Part shown: positions 16,704-25,238 of the stretch, in pieces
Position numbering within the stretch: position 1 is the first letter of the stretch
How the letters are laid out: the number at the start of each line of letters is the position of its first letter
Source of the DNA: Gammaproteobacteria bacterium
Lineage (GTDB): Bacteria > Pseudomonadota > Gammaproteobacteria > JAADGQ01
DNA length: 64,000 bases
Direction: 5' to 3'
NCBI GenBank assembly: GCA_021648145.1
Contig: JAKITI010000012.1
Span: 1 to 64,000 of the forward strand
The notes under the pieces: model-generated
Database searches by the model: none
The model's input: only the letters and a program-made list of their open reading frames with translations
Told to the model about the DNA's origin: nothing
Position numbers and translations under genes: made by a program

Positions 16704-17360
16704 ATGAACACCGCAACAGACGTTAACACTGAAAACACAACTCACCCCGACACTGCCGACTTGTCCGTGTTGTTAATCGCACTTTTAAAAGGTGTCATTT
16801 ACCAAGACACAGACTCGGCTCGCTGGAAACAATTACTTAGCCTTCAAGCTCGTGTTCGTGATTATGCCGTGGTGCTGGGCTTGGAATTGATTTTGGATGA
16901 GTCAGAGGGCTATGCGTTTTTCCGCTCTCGAAAAAATGAGATTAATGACACAGATGACAACCCAATAGAAAAAACCGTTCCACGCTTAATTGCGCGGCGG
17001 CCATTGTCTTTTCCCGTTAGCCTGTTGCTCGCCTTGTTACGAAAAAAACTAGCCGAATTTGATGCCAGTGGTGGTGAAACCCGATTGATTTTATCTCGCG
17101 ACGACATCATCGATTTAATGCGCATATTTTTACCAGACAGCAGCAATGATGCAAAACTCGTGGACAAGATAGATCAACACATTAACAAGGTTGTTGACTT
17201 GGGATTTTTACGTCGACTGAAACAAAACTCGTCCGTTCAATTAAAACATTACGAAGTACGGCGCATATTAAAAGCCTTTGTCGATGCCCAGTGGCTGGCA
17301 GATTTTGATTTAAAACTCGAACAGTACAAACAACAACTCATTGAGAAAAATGATGCCTAG
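16704..17360 (+). CDS. jetB: Wadjet protein JetB (DUF4194)
   Basis: The KITE-type subunit (MukE analogue) that binds JetA in the Wadjet complex. This 218-residue protein has the typical DUF4194 layout: a winged-helix core with RWKQLLSLQARVRDYAVVLG and a motif around EGYAFFRSR, then a second winged helix ending in FVDAQWLADFD. It lies six bases after jetA. Its last codons overlap the start of jetC, so the two products are probably made in coupled amounts. Confidence 0.9.
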   Translation: MNTATDVNTENTTHPDTADLSVLLIALLKGVIYQDTDSARWKQLLSLQARVRDYAVVLGLELILDESEGYAFFRSRKNEINDTDDNPIEKTVPRLIARRPLSFPVSLLLALLRKKLAEFDASGGETRLILSRDDIIDLMRIFLPDSSNDAKLVDKIDQHINKVVDLGFLRRLKQNSSVQLKHYEVRRILKAFVDAQWLADFDLKLEQYKQQLIEKNDA

Positions 17361-20300
17361 TAAAGTTACTATAGATAGCCCAGGATTTAATTTTGTCGAT
17401 GATGATACCTTGTCGGGCTTTCGTTTAAAACGTCTGGAGGTTTTTAACTGGGGCACCTTTGATCAACGTGTCTGGTCAATGAATCTTAATGGTAAAAATA
17501 GCCTGTTAACCGGCGACATCGGCTCTGGTAAATCCACATTGGTGGATGCCGTAACCACCCTGTTAGTCCCCGCTAATCGCGTCGCCTATAACAAAGCTGC
17601 CGGCGCTGACCATAAAGAACGTTCACTGAAATCTTATGTGCTCGGTTATTACAAATCTGAACGCAATGATAACTCAAGTAAAGCCAAACCTGTTGCCTTG
17701 CGCGATCATAATAATTATTCGGTTATCTTAGGCGTTTTTTACAATCAAGGCTATGATCAAACAATTACCTTGGCACAAGTTTTTTGGATGAAAGAGCTGC
17801 AAGGACAACCCGAACGTTTTTTTATCGGGTCAGAAAAAGAGCTGGGGATTGCAAAAGATTTTTCACAATTTGGCAGTGAAATAAAAGCATTACGCAAACG
17901 ACTTCGCCAAAACCGCGTGGAAGTCATGGATCGTTTTCCACAATACAGCGCTTGGTTCAGACGGCGTTTTGGCATCGAAAACGAGCAAGCCTTGGATCTT
18001 TTTCATCAAACGGTTTCCATGAAGTCCGTAGGTAACCTCACGGAGTTTGTACGCGGACACATGTTAGAACCCTTTGATACAGGCTCACGCATTAAAGCCT
18101 TGATTGAGCATTTTGACGACCTGAGCCGCGCTCATGCCGCTGTACTTAAAGCTCGCCGACAAATCAACCTGCTGACACCGCTGGTCGATGATTGCGATGT
18201 GTATCAACAGCAAACAAAAATCGTGGCCGAGTTGCGCCAATGTCGGGATTCACTAAACGTGTATTTTTCCCATAATAAATACACTCTCTTAGCCCGGCGT
18301 ATTGAAAAGTTGATTATTGAACTGGAAAAACACAAGAACAAGGTCAAACGTCTGAGCGATGTTCATCAACAACAAGTGGGACAGCAAGCCGAACTTAAAC
18401 AGCAAATCGCACAGAATGGTGGCGACCGCATTGAGCGCATCAAATTCGATATTTCACAAAAAGGGCAAAGCCTGCAACAACGCCGATCAAAGTCGAAAAG
18501 ATATGCCGATCTACTTAAAGCATTAGATATTACGCCTCAAGAATCAGATGCGGGTTTTATTCAGCAGCAAACCGAGCTTCAGGAAAAATCACAAAATCTC
18601 AAGAAAAACGAAGCGGATCTGGAAAACAAATTACAGGATATCAGCTATGACTTTCGACATAAAAATGAACTGCATGAGGCTCAGAAAAGTGAAATTGCCA
18701 GTCTAAAATCCCGTCGCAGTAACATTGATCAAAATCAAATCATTATTCGCACGGCGTTATGTGAAGCGTTGCAACTGGACGAAGAAAAACTCCCCTTTGC
18801 GGGTGAACTCATTCAGGTAAGAGAAGAAGATAAAGCCTGGCAAGGCGCGGCAGAGCGTCTATTGCGAAATTTCGGCCTGTCTTTGCTTGTGCCTGACGAG
18901 CACTATAACCAAGTTGCCGTTTGGATAGACAAAACGCATCTACGAGGTCGCCTGGTTTATTACCGTGTCACTGAAGCGGCCAATCAATCATTGCCTTCGT
19001 TGCATCCTGATTCGCTCGTTAATAAATTATCCATAAAACCCGACTCACAATTTTATCTTTGGCTGGAGCAGGAAATTGCTCGACGGTTTAACATTGCTTG
19101 TTGCGCAAGTACCGAACAATTTCGTCGAGAAAAACGCGCCATCACTCAGAGCGGACAAATTAAAAGTGGCGGTGGGCGGCATGAAAAAGATGATCGACAC
19201 AATATTAATGATCGTAGTCGTTACGTATTGGGTTGGAGTAACAAAGATAAAATTGCAGCCTTGGAAGCTCAGGCAAAGCAACTGCAAAATCAAATTGCTG
19301 ATTTGGCGAACCAAATCGTACAACAGCAAAGTCAAATTAAATCCCTAAAAACAGCATTGGACACCCTGAGCAAACTGGAAGAGTACCGTGATTTTCAAGA
19401 GCTGGATTGGCAGCCCGTATCACTGTCGATAGAGCAACTTAAAGACGAATTGCGGCAGCTGGAATCCGCCTCAAATTTATTGCAAACACTCACCTCAAAA
19501 CTTGAGCAACTGGAACAAGCACACGAAACAACAATAACGCAGTTAGATGCGGCAAAAGATAATCGCTCTCGAACAGAGCAGAAAAAACAGGACTCAGAAA
19601 CTCTATACCAAGAAATTCAGGTGTTTTTAGACAGTCCGGAAAGTTTGGCCAGTAAAAACTATTTTGATGCGCTGGATAATTTTCGCCAACTGGCATTGGG
19701 TGAACACACGCTCAGCATTGAATCTTGCGATAACAAAGAACAGGATATGCGAAAATGGCTGCAAGAAAAAATCAATGCTGACGACCAAAAAATCAGTCGC
19801 CTGCGTGATCGCATTATCAAGGTCATGTCGGATTACATTACGGAGTACCCACTGGAAACGCAAGAAGCCGATGCGGCCATTGATAGCGCGGAAGATTTTC
19901 GACAAATGTTAGCAAATCTGGCCGCCGATGACTTGCCGCGTTTTGAATCTCGTTTTAAAGAGTTACTCAACGAAAACACGATTCGGGAAGTTGCCAACTT
20001 TCAATCACAATTAAATCGTGAGCGGGAAACTATCCGGGAGCGGATCGAACACATTAACGAATCACTGACTCAAATTGACTACAATTCAGGGCGTTACATT
20101 CTTTTGGAGGCTCAGCCGACGCAAGATGCCGATATTCGTGATTTTCAGACCGAGCTACGAACATGCACAGAAGGTAGCCTTACCGGCTCGGATGACGAGC
20201 AATATTCAGAAGCAAAATTTCTGCAAGTCAAAAACATCATTGAACGCTTTCGCGGGCGTGAAGGGCTGAGCGATCAAGACAAACGCTGGACAAATAAAGT

Positions 20301-20745
20301 CTGTGATGTACGAAACTGGTTCACCTTTGCCGCGTCAGAACGCTGGCGCGAAGATAACAGCGAACATGAGCATTACTCTGACTCCGGCGGCAAATCGGGT
20401 GGGCAAAAAGAAAAGCTGGCCTATACCATTTTAGCCGCCAGCCTCGCCTACCAGTTTGGTCTGGAGTGGGGCGCAGTTCGCTCTCGATCATTTCGATTCG
20501 TGGTCATTGACGAAGCATTTGGTCGTGGCTCTGACGAATCCGCACAATATGGCTTGAAGTTATTCGAGCAATTGAATCTTCAGCTTCTCATTGTAACGCC
20601 GCTGCAAAAAATTCACATCATCGAGCCGTATGTTTCCAGTGTGGGGTTTGTGCATAATGATGCGGGGCGTGATTCTAAAATCCGCAATTTAAGCATTGAG
20701 GCTTATCAAAAGGAAAAAACTCAAGCCGCGCAGCTTGAAACGTAA
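17350..20745 (+). CDS. jetC: Wadjet SMC-like ATPase JetC
   Basis: The MukB-like motor of the complex, which extrudes DNA loops. Walker A TGDIGSGKSTLVDAV lies near residue 55 after a LEVFNWGTF motif typical of this group. Long coiled coils flank a hinge in the middle (around residues 480-580). The C-terminal head has signature SGGQKEKLAYTILAAS and Walker B FRFVVIDEAFGRGSDE. I start it at ATG 17350 (another ATG follows at 17353); a TTG at 17341 is also in frame. The product is about 1131 residues, a normal length, with no frameshift, so the ATPase should be functional. Confidence 0.93.
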   Translation: MMPSKVTIDSPGFNFVDDDTLSGFRLKRLEVFNWGTFDQRVWSMNLNGKNSLLTGDIGSGKSTLVDAVTTLLVPANRVAYNKAAGADHKERSLKSYVLGYYKSERNDNSSKAKPVALRDHNNYSVILGVFYNQGYDQTITLAQVFWMKELQGQPERFFIGSEKELGIAKDFSQFGSEIKALRKRLRQNRVEVMDRFPQYSAWFRRRFGIENEQALDLFHQTVSMKSVGNLTEFVRGHMLEPFDTGSRIKALIEHFDDLSRAHAAVLKARRQINLLTPLVDDCDVYQQQTKIVAELRQCRDSLNVYFSHNKYTLLARRIEKLIIELEKHKNKVKRLSDVHQQQVGQQAELKQQIAQNGGDRIERIKFDISQKGQSLQQRRSKSKRYADLLKALDITPQESDAGFIQQQTELQEKSQNLKKNEADLENKLQDISYDFRHKNELHEAQKSEIASLKSRRSNIDQNQIIIRTALCEALQLDEEKLPFAGELIQVREEDKAWQGAAERLLRNFGLSLLVPDEHYNQVAVWIDKTHLRGRLVYYRVTEAANQSLPSLHPDSLVNKLSIKPDSQFYLWLEQEIARRFNIACCASTEQFRREKRAITQSGQIKSGGGRHEKDDRHNINDRSRYVLGWSNKDKIAALEAQAKQLQNQIADLANQIVQQQSQIKSLKTALDTLSKLEEYRDFQELDWQPVSLSIEQLKDELRQLESASNLLQTLTSKLEQLEQAHETTITQLDAAKDNRSRTEQKKQDSETLYQEIQVFLDSPESLASKNYFDALDNFRQLALGEHTLSIESCDNKEQDMRKWLQEKINADDQKISRLRDRIIKVMSDYITEYPLETQEADAAIDSAEDFRQMLANLAADDLPRFESRFKELLNENTIREVANFQSQLNRERETIRERIEHINESLTQIDYNSGRYILLEAQPTQDADIRDFQTELRTCTEGSLTGSDDEQYSEAKFLQVKNIIERFRGREGLSDQDKRWTNKVCDVRNWFTFAASERWREDNSEHEHYSDSGGKSGGQKEKLAYTILAASLAYQFGLEWGAVRSRSFRFVVIDEAFGRGSDESAQYGLKLFEQLNLQLLIVTPLQKIHIIEPYVSSVGFVHNDAGRDSKIRNLSIEAYQKEKTQAAQLET

Positions 20746-20753
20746 ATCGAACC

Positions 20754-21956
20754 ATGCTCTGGACTCAAGCCAAAGACTTGCAAAAACAAATACAGCGCCT
20801 TTGGGATCGGGGCATTATTCTTAACAGTTTATTGTGTGACAAACCTGTCTTTCCCATACGTTTGTTATTAAAAACGCCCACTAGCAAAGAGCTGTCGGAA
20901 AACTTTGATCAAGTCAGGCAGTGGATTTCATCATTACAAGACATAAAAAGTTTACGTCTAGAAATGAAGACAATACAACATCGCATTCTCGGTGAAAACC
21001 AGGTTCCCGCAGCCATTTGGTTAGACAGTCTGGACGATGCTATCAAGATACTCCGCGTGAAAAATGACGTTCAAACATTCTCTGAGCTTATTGCGCTGAC
21101 GAAAAAAAATCACCCCGCACTCATTGACTGGATAAAAAATCACTGCATAAAAACCTGGCAACTTGCCGAGGCATGGCCAAAACTACTTGATGTTATTGAC
21201 TGGATAAAAAGAAACCCAAATTCCGGAATTTATCTGAGACAAGTGGACATTCCTGGCATTGATAGTAAATTCATCGAACATCACCGAAAGATACTGACAA
21301 CATTATTGGATTTATCGTTACCTGACAGCGCCATTAAGCAGCACGCTACTGGAGCACGTCACTTTGCTCAGCGATACGGCTTTCAGGGCAAGCCCACAAG
21401 AGTGCGTTTTCGTATACTCGACCCAGACATTCAACTGATCCCCGGCAATTGTCAAGACTTGACCGTCAGTCATGCAGCATTTAGTCAGTTAGATGAAAAC
21501 CCTCAAATCAAAACTCAACTGAAAACATTAATTATTACTGAAAATGAAATCAACTTTCTGGTATTTCCAGAAATGCAACATAGCATGGTGATTTTTGGTG
21601 CAGGTTACGGTTTTGAATTTTTGAGTAATGTAAGCTGGTTATCCCAATTAAATATTTACTACTGGGGGGATATTGACACGCATGGCTTTGCAATCCTGGA
21701 TCAACTAAGGGCTAAGTTGCCACACACGACAAGTATTTTGATGGATGAAAAAACGCTGCTAGATCATCGATCATTCTGGGAGTTGGAGCATAAACCTTCA
21801 ATACGAGAATTGACAAAATTAAGTCCAAAAGAAAATCAGCTATATCATAATTTGATAAATAATACTTTTGCCGACAAATTGCGTTTGGAGCAAGAGAGAA
21901 TTGGTTATGCCTATGTATTAGCGGCGTTGACGGAAAAAATCGGTTGCACGCTTTAG
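20754..21956 (+). CDS. jetD: Wadjet nuclease subunit JetD (DUF3322/DUF2220, TOPRIM)
   Basis: The DNA-cleaving subunit of Wadjet, related to topoisomerase VI A subunits. The N-terminal half matches DUF3322, with FPIRLLLKTPTSKELSENF and a WISSL segment. The C-terminal half is a TOPRIM domain with the conserved glutamate in LIITENEINF and the acidic pair in YYWGDIDTHGFAIL, both intact. At 400 residues it is a normal length. It lies eight bases after jetC. With all four genes whole and catalytic residues present, the system looks active against plasmids. Confidence 0.92.
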   Translation: MLWTQAKDLQKQIQRLWDRGIILNSLLCDKPVFPIRLLLKTPTSKELSENFDQVRQWISSLQDIKSLRLEMKTIQHRILGENQVPAAIWLDSLDDAIKILRVKNDVQTFSELIALTKKNHPALIDWIKNHCIKTWQLAEAWPKLLDVIDWIKRNPNSGIYLRQVDIPGIDSKFIEHHRKILTTLLDLSLPDSAIKQHATGARHFAQRYGFQGKPTRVRFRILDPDIQLIPGNCQDLTVSHAAFSQLDENPQIKTQLKTLIITENEINFLVFPEMQHSMVIFGAGYGFEFLSNVSWLSQLNIYYWGDIDTHGFAILDQLRAKLPHTTSILMDEKTLLDHRSFWELEHKPSIRELTKLSPKENQLYHNLINNTFADKLRLEQERIGYAYVLAALTEKIGCTL

Positions 21957-22091
21957 CCGATCGGTTGTTCCTGCTATTCATTTTTGGCTAAAAAAGTGGA
22001 GGTATAGCTTTTAATAGAATAGACTTGATACTTACTAATAACCTGCTCATAATAATATTTCTTACCGCTATTCTTACTGGGGAATTAATAT

Positions 22092-22349
22092 ATGCTAGCT
22101 GCCACAGTAAAGCTCTCAAGCAAGGGGCAAATCGTTATTCCGAAGGATGTTCGTGATTCACTACATTGGGGAGTGGGTGTAGAGCTGGTTTTGTTGACAA
22201 CAGAACATGGTGTTATGTTGCAAACCAAATCACCTGAGAAGAAGAGACTCTCGGCAAAATCTCTACGTGGGTTTTTACAACATACTGGTGAGCCTGTTTC
22301 AACCAAACAATTATGTCAGCCAGTCGAGTATGACAATGATCGCTTTTGA
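22092..22349 (+). CDS. AbrB/MazE-type antitoxin (VapB-like)
   Basis: An 85-residue DNA-binding antitoxin. The swapped-hairpin AbrB fold is marked by VKLSSKGQIVIPKDVRDSL. The C-terminus is expected to wrap the toxin. The gene overlaps the PIN-domain toxin gene by 20 bases, the usual arrangement of VapBC modules, and the antitoxin with its toxin normally represses the operon. It lies about 135 bases after jetD on the same strand, which places a stability module beside the defence operon. Confidence 0.88.
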   Translation: MLAATVKLSSKGQIVIPKDVRDSLHWGVGVELVLLTTEHGVMLQTKSPEKKRLSAKSLRGFLQHTGEPVSTKQLCQPVEYDNDRF

Positions 22350-22725
22350 CACAAACTTATTAGTACGCATCGCTGTTAATGACGACCATCGACAAGCTGA
22401 AATAGCAGAACAATTACTTGATTTAAATGAAATATTTATTTCACGGACGGTGTTGCTAGAAACTGAGTGGGTATTACGCTCTGTTTACAAAAATTCATGT
22501 AATGATATTGCTACATTTTTTGAAAATGCCTTGATGACCAAGAATCTTATGATAGAAAATTCTCTAGAAGTTGGTCACGCCCTTGAGTGGTATAAATTAG
22601 GTGCTGATTTTGCAGATGCTATGCACCTTTGCATTTGTGGAGAAAACAGACTCCACACCTTTGATATTGGGTTCTGTAAGGCCGCTCATAATCTCCGTAT
22701 AACACCAGAATTTAAAGTTTTGTAA
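22330..22725 (+). CDS. PIN-domain toxin (VapC-like)
   Basis: A 131-residue PIN-domain ribonuclease. The acidic metal-binding residues are visible in AFDTNLLVRI (Asp), LLETEWVLRS (Glu) and ADFADAMHL (Asp), with a last one in HTFDIGF. VapC toxins usually cut tRNA or rRNA, and the antitoxin upstream blocks them. The start is ATG 22330, inside the end of the antitoxin gene; ATG 22336 is an alternative. All catalytic positions are kept, so the toxin should be active. Confidence 0.88.
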   Translation: MTMIAFDTNLLVRIAVNDDHRQAEIAEQLLDLNEIFISRTVLLETEWVLRSVYKNSCNDIATFFENALMTKNLMIENSLEVGHALEWYKLGADFADAMHLCICGENRLHTFDIGFCKAAHNLRITPEFKVL

Positions 22726-22911
22726 ATCGACTCAACCCGTTGTTTTTACTCCTATGAAAAATAATCCGTCGAAACGCACATCTTTTGAGCGTCGTGCTGC
22801 TTTGCAAGCATTGATGCTAGCCAGAATCGGAATATGTCGTTATTTATGACTGAGGGGATATGGTGTAGAATTCCATAAAAATTTTAAATATTTAATTCAG
22901 GCAGTAAATTA

Positions 22912-23991
22912 ATGACAAAAAAGATAGCCGTGTTACCGGGTGATGGAATTGGCCCAGAGATTGTGAATGAAGCCATTAAGGTTTTGGAGTGCCTGAGAGG
23001 TGACTTTGGCTTTGCAATGGATATTGAGCATGGATTGGTCGGCGGCAGTGCTTTTGATGCATCCGGCTCACCTCTGCCTGAGGCGACTTTGACGCTGGCA
23101 AAATCAGCGGATGCTATTTTGTTAGGCGCAGTGGGTGGTCATCAGTGGGAGCATCTTGATATTGCGGTTCGCCCTGAAAAAGGGTTGCTTGGTTTGCGCG
23201 CCGAGCTTGAGCTTTTTTCTAATTTACGTCCCGCCATTTTATATAAACAATTGGCGAATGCGTCCACTCTAAAGGAAGAGGTGGTCGCTGGGCTGGATAT
23301 CATGATTGTGCGTGAGTTAACCGGCGGAATCTATTTTGGACAGCCACGAGGAATACGTACGCTGGAGAATGGAGAGCGCCAAGGATTTAATACCTTGGTT
23401 TATTGTGAATCTGAAATCGAACGCATTGCCCATTCTGCGTTTGAAATTGCAATGAAGCGTGATAAACGTGTCTGCTCTATTGATAAAGCCAATGTATTGG
23501 AATGTACAGAGCTTTGGCGTGAAGTCATGGAGCGAGTTGCAAAAAATTATCCTGAAGTGGCTTTGAGTCATATGTATGTCGATAATGCAGCCATGCAGTT
23601 GGTTCGTGCGCCCAAGCAATTTGATGTGATGGTAACAACCAATATGTTTGGTGACATTCTCTCTGATTGTGCTGCCATGTTAACGGGTTCAATCGGCATG
23701 TTGCCATCGGCTTCGCTGGATGCCAATGGTAAAGGTATGTATGAGCCTATTCACGGCTCTGCACCAGATATTGCCGGGAAAAATGTCGCCAATCCATTGG
23801 CGACAATTTTATCAGTCGCGATGATGTTGCGTTACTCCTTGAATGAGCCTGAACTTGCGGATCGAATTGAAGCCGCAGTCAGTTCTGTGTTGGATCAAGG
23901 CTTGCGAACAGCGGATATTTATACAGATGGTTCACGAAAAGTGAGTACTTCTGAAATGGGCTTTGCTGTTGTTGCGGCATTAAAAGTTTAA
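22912..23991 (+). CDS. leuB: 3-isopropylmalate dehydrogenase
   Basis: Oxidises and decarboxylates 3-isopropylmalate with NAD+ in leucine synthesis. Motifs include GDGIGPEIV at the N-terminus, the substrate-binding [15 protein letters not shown] segment, DKANVLE with the catalytic lysine, and [11 protein letters not shown] with [13 protein letters not shown] for NAD binding. At 359 residues it is complete. It precedes asd by 17 bases, and the leuB-asd-fimV order is common in gammaproteobacteria. No leuCD genes are in the window. Confidence 0.96.
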   Translation: MTKKIAVLPGDGIGPEIVNEAIKVLECLRGDFGFAMDIEHGLVGGSAFDASGSPLPEATLTLAKSADAILLGAVGGHQWEHLDIAVRPEKGLLGLRAELELFSNLRPAILYKQLANASTLKEEVVAGLDIMIVRELTGGIYFGQPRGIRTLENGERQGFNTLVYCESEIERIAHSAFEIAMKRDKRVCSIDKANVLECTELWREVMERVAKNYPEVALSHMYVDNAAMQLVRAPKQFDVMVTTNMFGDILSDCAAMLTGSIGMLPSASLDANGKGMYEPIHGSAPDIAGKNVANPLATILSVAMMLRYSLNEPELADRIEAAVSSVLDQGLRTADIYTDGSRKVSTSEMGFAVVAALKV

Positions 23992-24008
23992 TTATAGGTC
24001 AGTTGAAA

Positions 24009-25034
24009 ATGAGCAAAAAATTCGATGTTGTGATTGTGGGCGCAACAGGTGCCGTCGGTGAGGCACTGTTGTCTATTCTTGAGCAGCGTGACTTTCCCGT
24101 AAACAATTTATATTTGTTGGCAAGTAAACGTTCGGCTGGGCGTGAGCTCACTTTTAAAGGAAAACCCATTGTTGTAGAAGACTTGGCTGATTTTGACTTT
24201 TCAAAAGCAAAAATCGGGCTTTTTTCAGCAGGAGGCTCTATTTCTGAAGTGTATGCGCCAAAGGCCGCTGCGAAAGGGTGTATTGTCATTGATAATACCT
24301 CTCACTTTCGTTATGACGATGAAATTCCATTAGTTGTGCCTGAAGTAAATCCGCATGCTATCGGTGATTATAAAAACCATAATATTATTGCAAACCCAAA
24401 CTGCTCGACCATTCAGATGTTGGTGGCTTTAAATCCAATCCATCAGGCGGTGGGTATTACACGGATTAATGTATGCACTTATCAAGCGGTGTCAGGCACA
24501 GGCATTGATGCGATTAAAGAGTTGAATCAGCAGTCGGCCGCTGTGCTCGCAGGTGATGCTGTCTCATGCGATGTTTACCCCAAACAAATCGCTTTTAATG
24601 TATTGCCTCAGATTGATGTGTTTCTGGAAAATGGCTACACCAAAGAAGAGATGAAAATGGTGTGGGAAACGAAAAAAATATTTGAAGATGATGCTATTTT
24701 GGTGAATCCGACGGCGGTACGCGTTCCTGTTATTTATGGGCACTCTGAAGCAATTCATATTGAAACGCGCGATCGAATTAGTGCTGATGAAGTGACTGAA
24801 TTGCTAAAAAAAGCGCCTGGTGTTGTTGTGCTGGATGAGCGTAAAGCGGGTGGTTTTCCCACTGCGGTGAGTGAAGCAGCGGGGGAAGATCCGGTTTATG
24901 TTGGGCGAATTCGTGATGATATTTCACATTCCCATGGTATTGATTTGTGGGTTGTGGCCGATAATGTTCGCAAGGGTGCTGCATTGAATAGTGTGCAGAT
25001 TGCTGAAACTCTTATCAAAGATTATCTTATTTAG
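24009..25034 (+). CDS. asd: aspartate-semialdehyde dehydrogenase
   Basis: Reduces aspartyl phosphate to aspartate semialdehyde with NADPH, feeding lysine, diaminopimelate, methionine and threonine synthesis. It has the nucleotide-binding GATGAVGEALLS, the catalytic cysteine in NPNCSTIQM, and a QAVSGTGIDAIKEL segment. I take ATG 24009 rather than the in-frame TTG at 24003, giving 341 residues. It follows leuB closely and is probably cotranscribed with it. Confidence 0.96.
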   Translation: MSKKFDVVIVGATGAVGEALLSILEQRDFPVNNLYLLASKRSAGRELTFKGKPIVVEDLADFDFSKAKIGLFSAGGSISEVYAPKAAAKGCIVIDNTSHFRYDDEIPLVVPEVNPHAIGDYKNHNIIANPNCSTIQMLVALNPIHQAVGITRINVCTYQAVSGTGIDAIKELNQQSAAVLAGDAVSCDVYPKQIAFNVLPQIDVFLENGYTKEEMKMVWETKKIFEDDAILVNPTAVRVPVIYGHSEAIHIETRDRISADEVTELLKKAPGVVVLDERKAGGFPTAVSEAAGEDPVYVGRIRDDISHSHGIDLWVVADNVRKGAALNSVQIAETLIKDYLI

Positions 25035-25238
25035 GGCGCTATAGTAGATAGTGAGTCCATGTTTGAATGAAAACAAGAGATGAATAAATTAATCTGTCGT
25101 TGCTGAATTGGTGTGGTGACTGGTTTTTTCGTAGAATACTGTGAGTAGTGAACAGAGTTCTAAGTAAATTACAGGCTTATGTTTCAGGTTCATAATTATT
25201 ATACAACGACTTTATAACGTTGAGGTTAGCTTAAAGGG

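Noticed and set aside
22754-22849. 31-codon frame (MKNNPSKRTSFERRAALQAL...) after vapC
   Set aside because: It is short, has no clear ribosome site and matches nothing I know. It could be gene debris but is not supported enough to annotate.
22843-22871. Promoter of leuB with TAGAAT at 22866-22871
   Set aside because: The -10 is fair but the -35 (TTTATG) is poor, so I did not list it as a feature.
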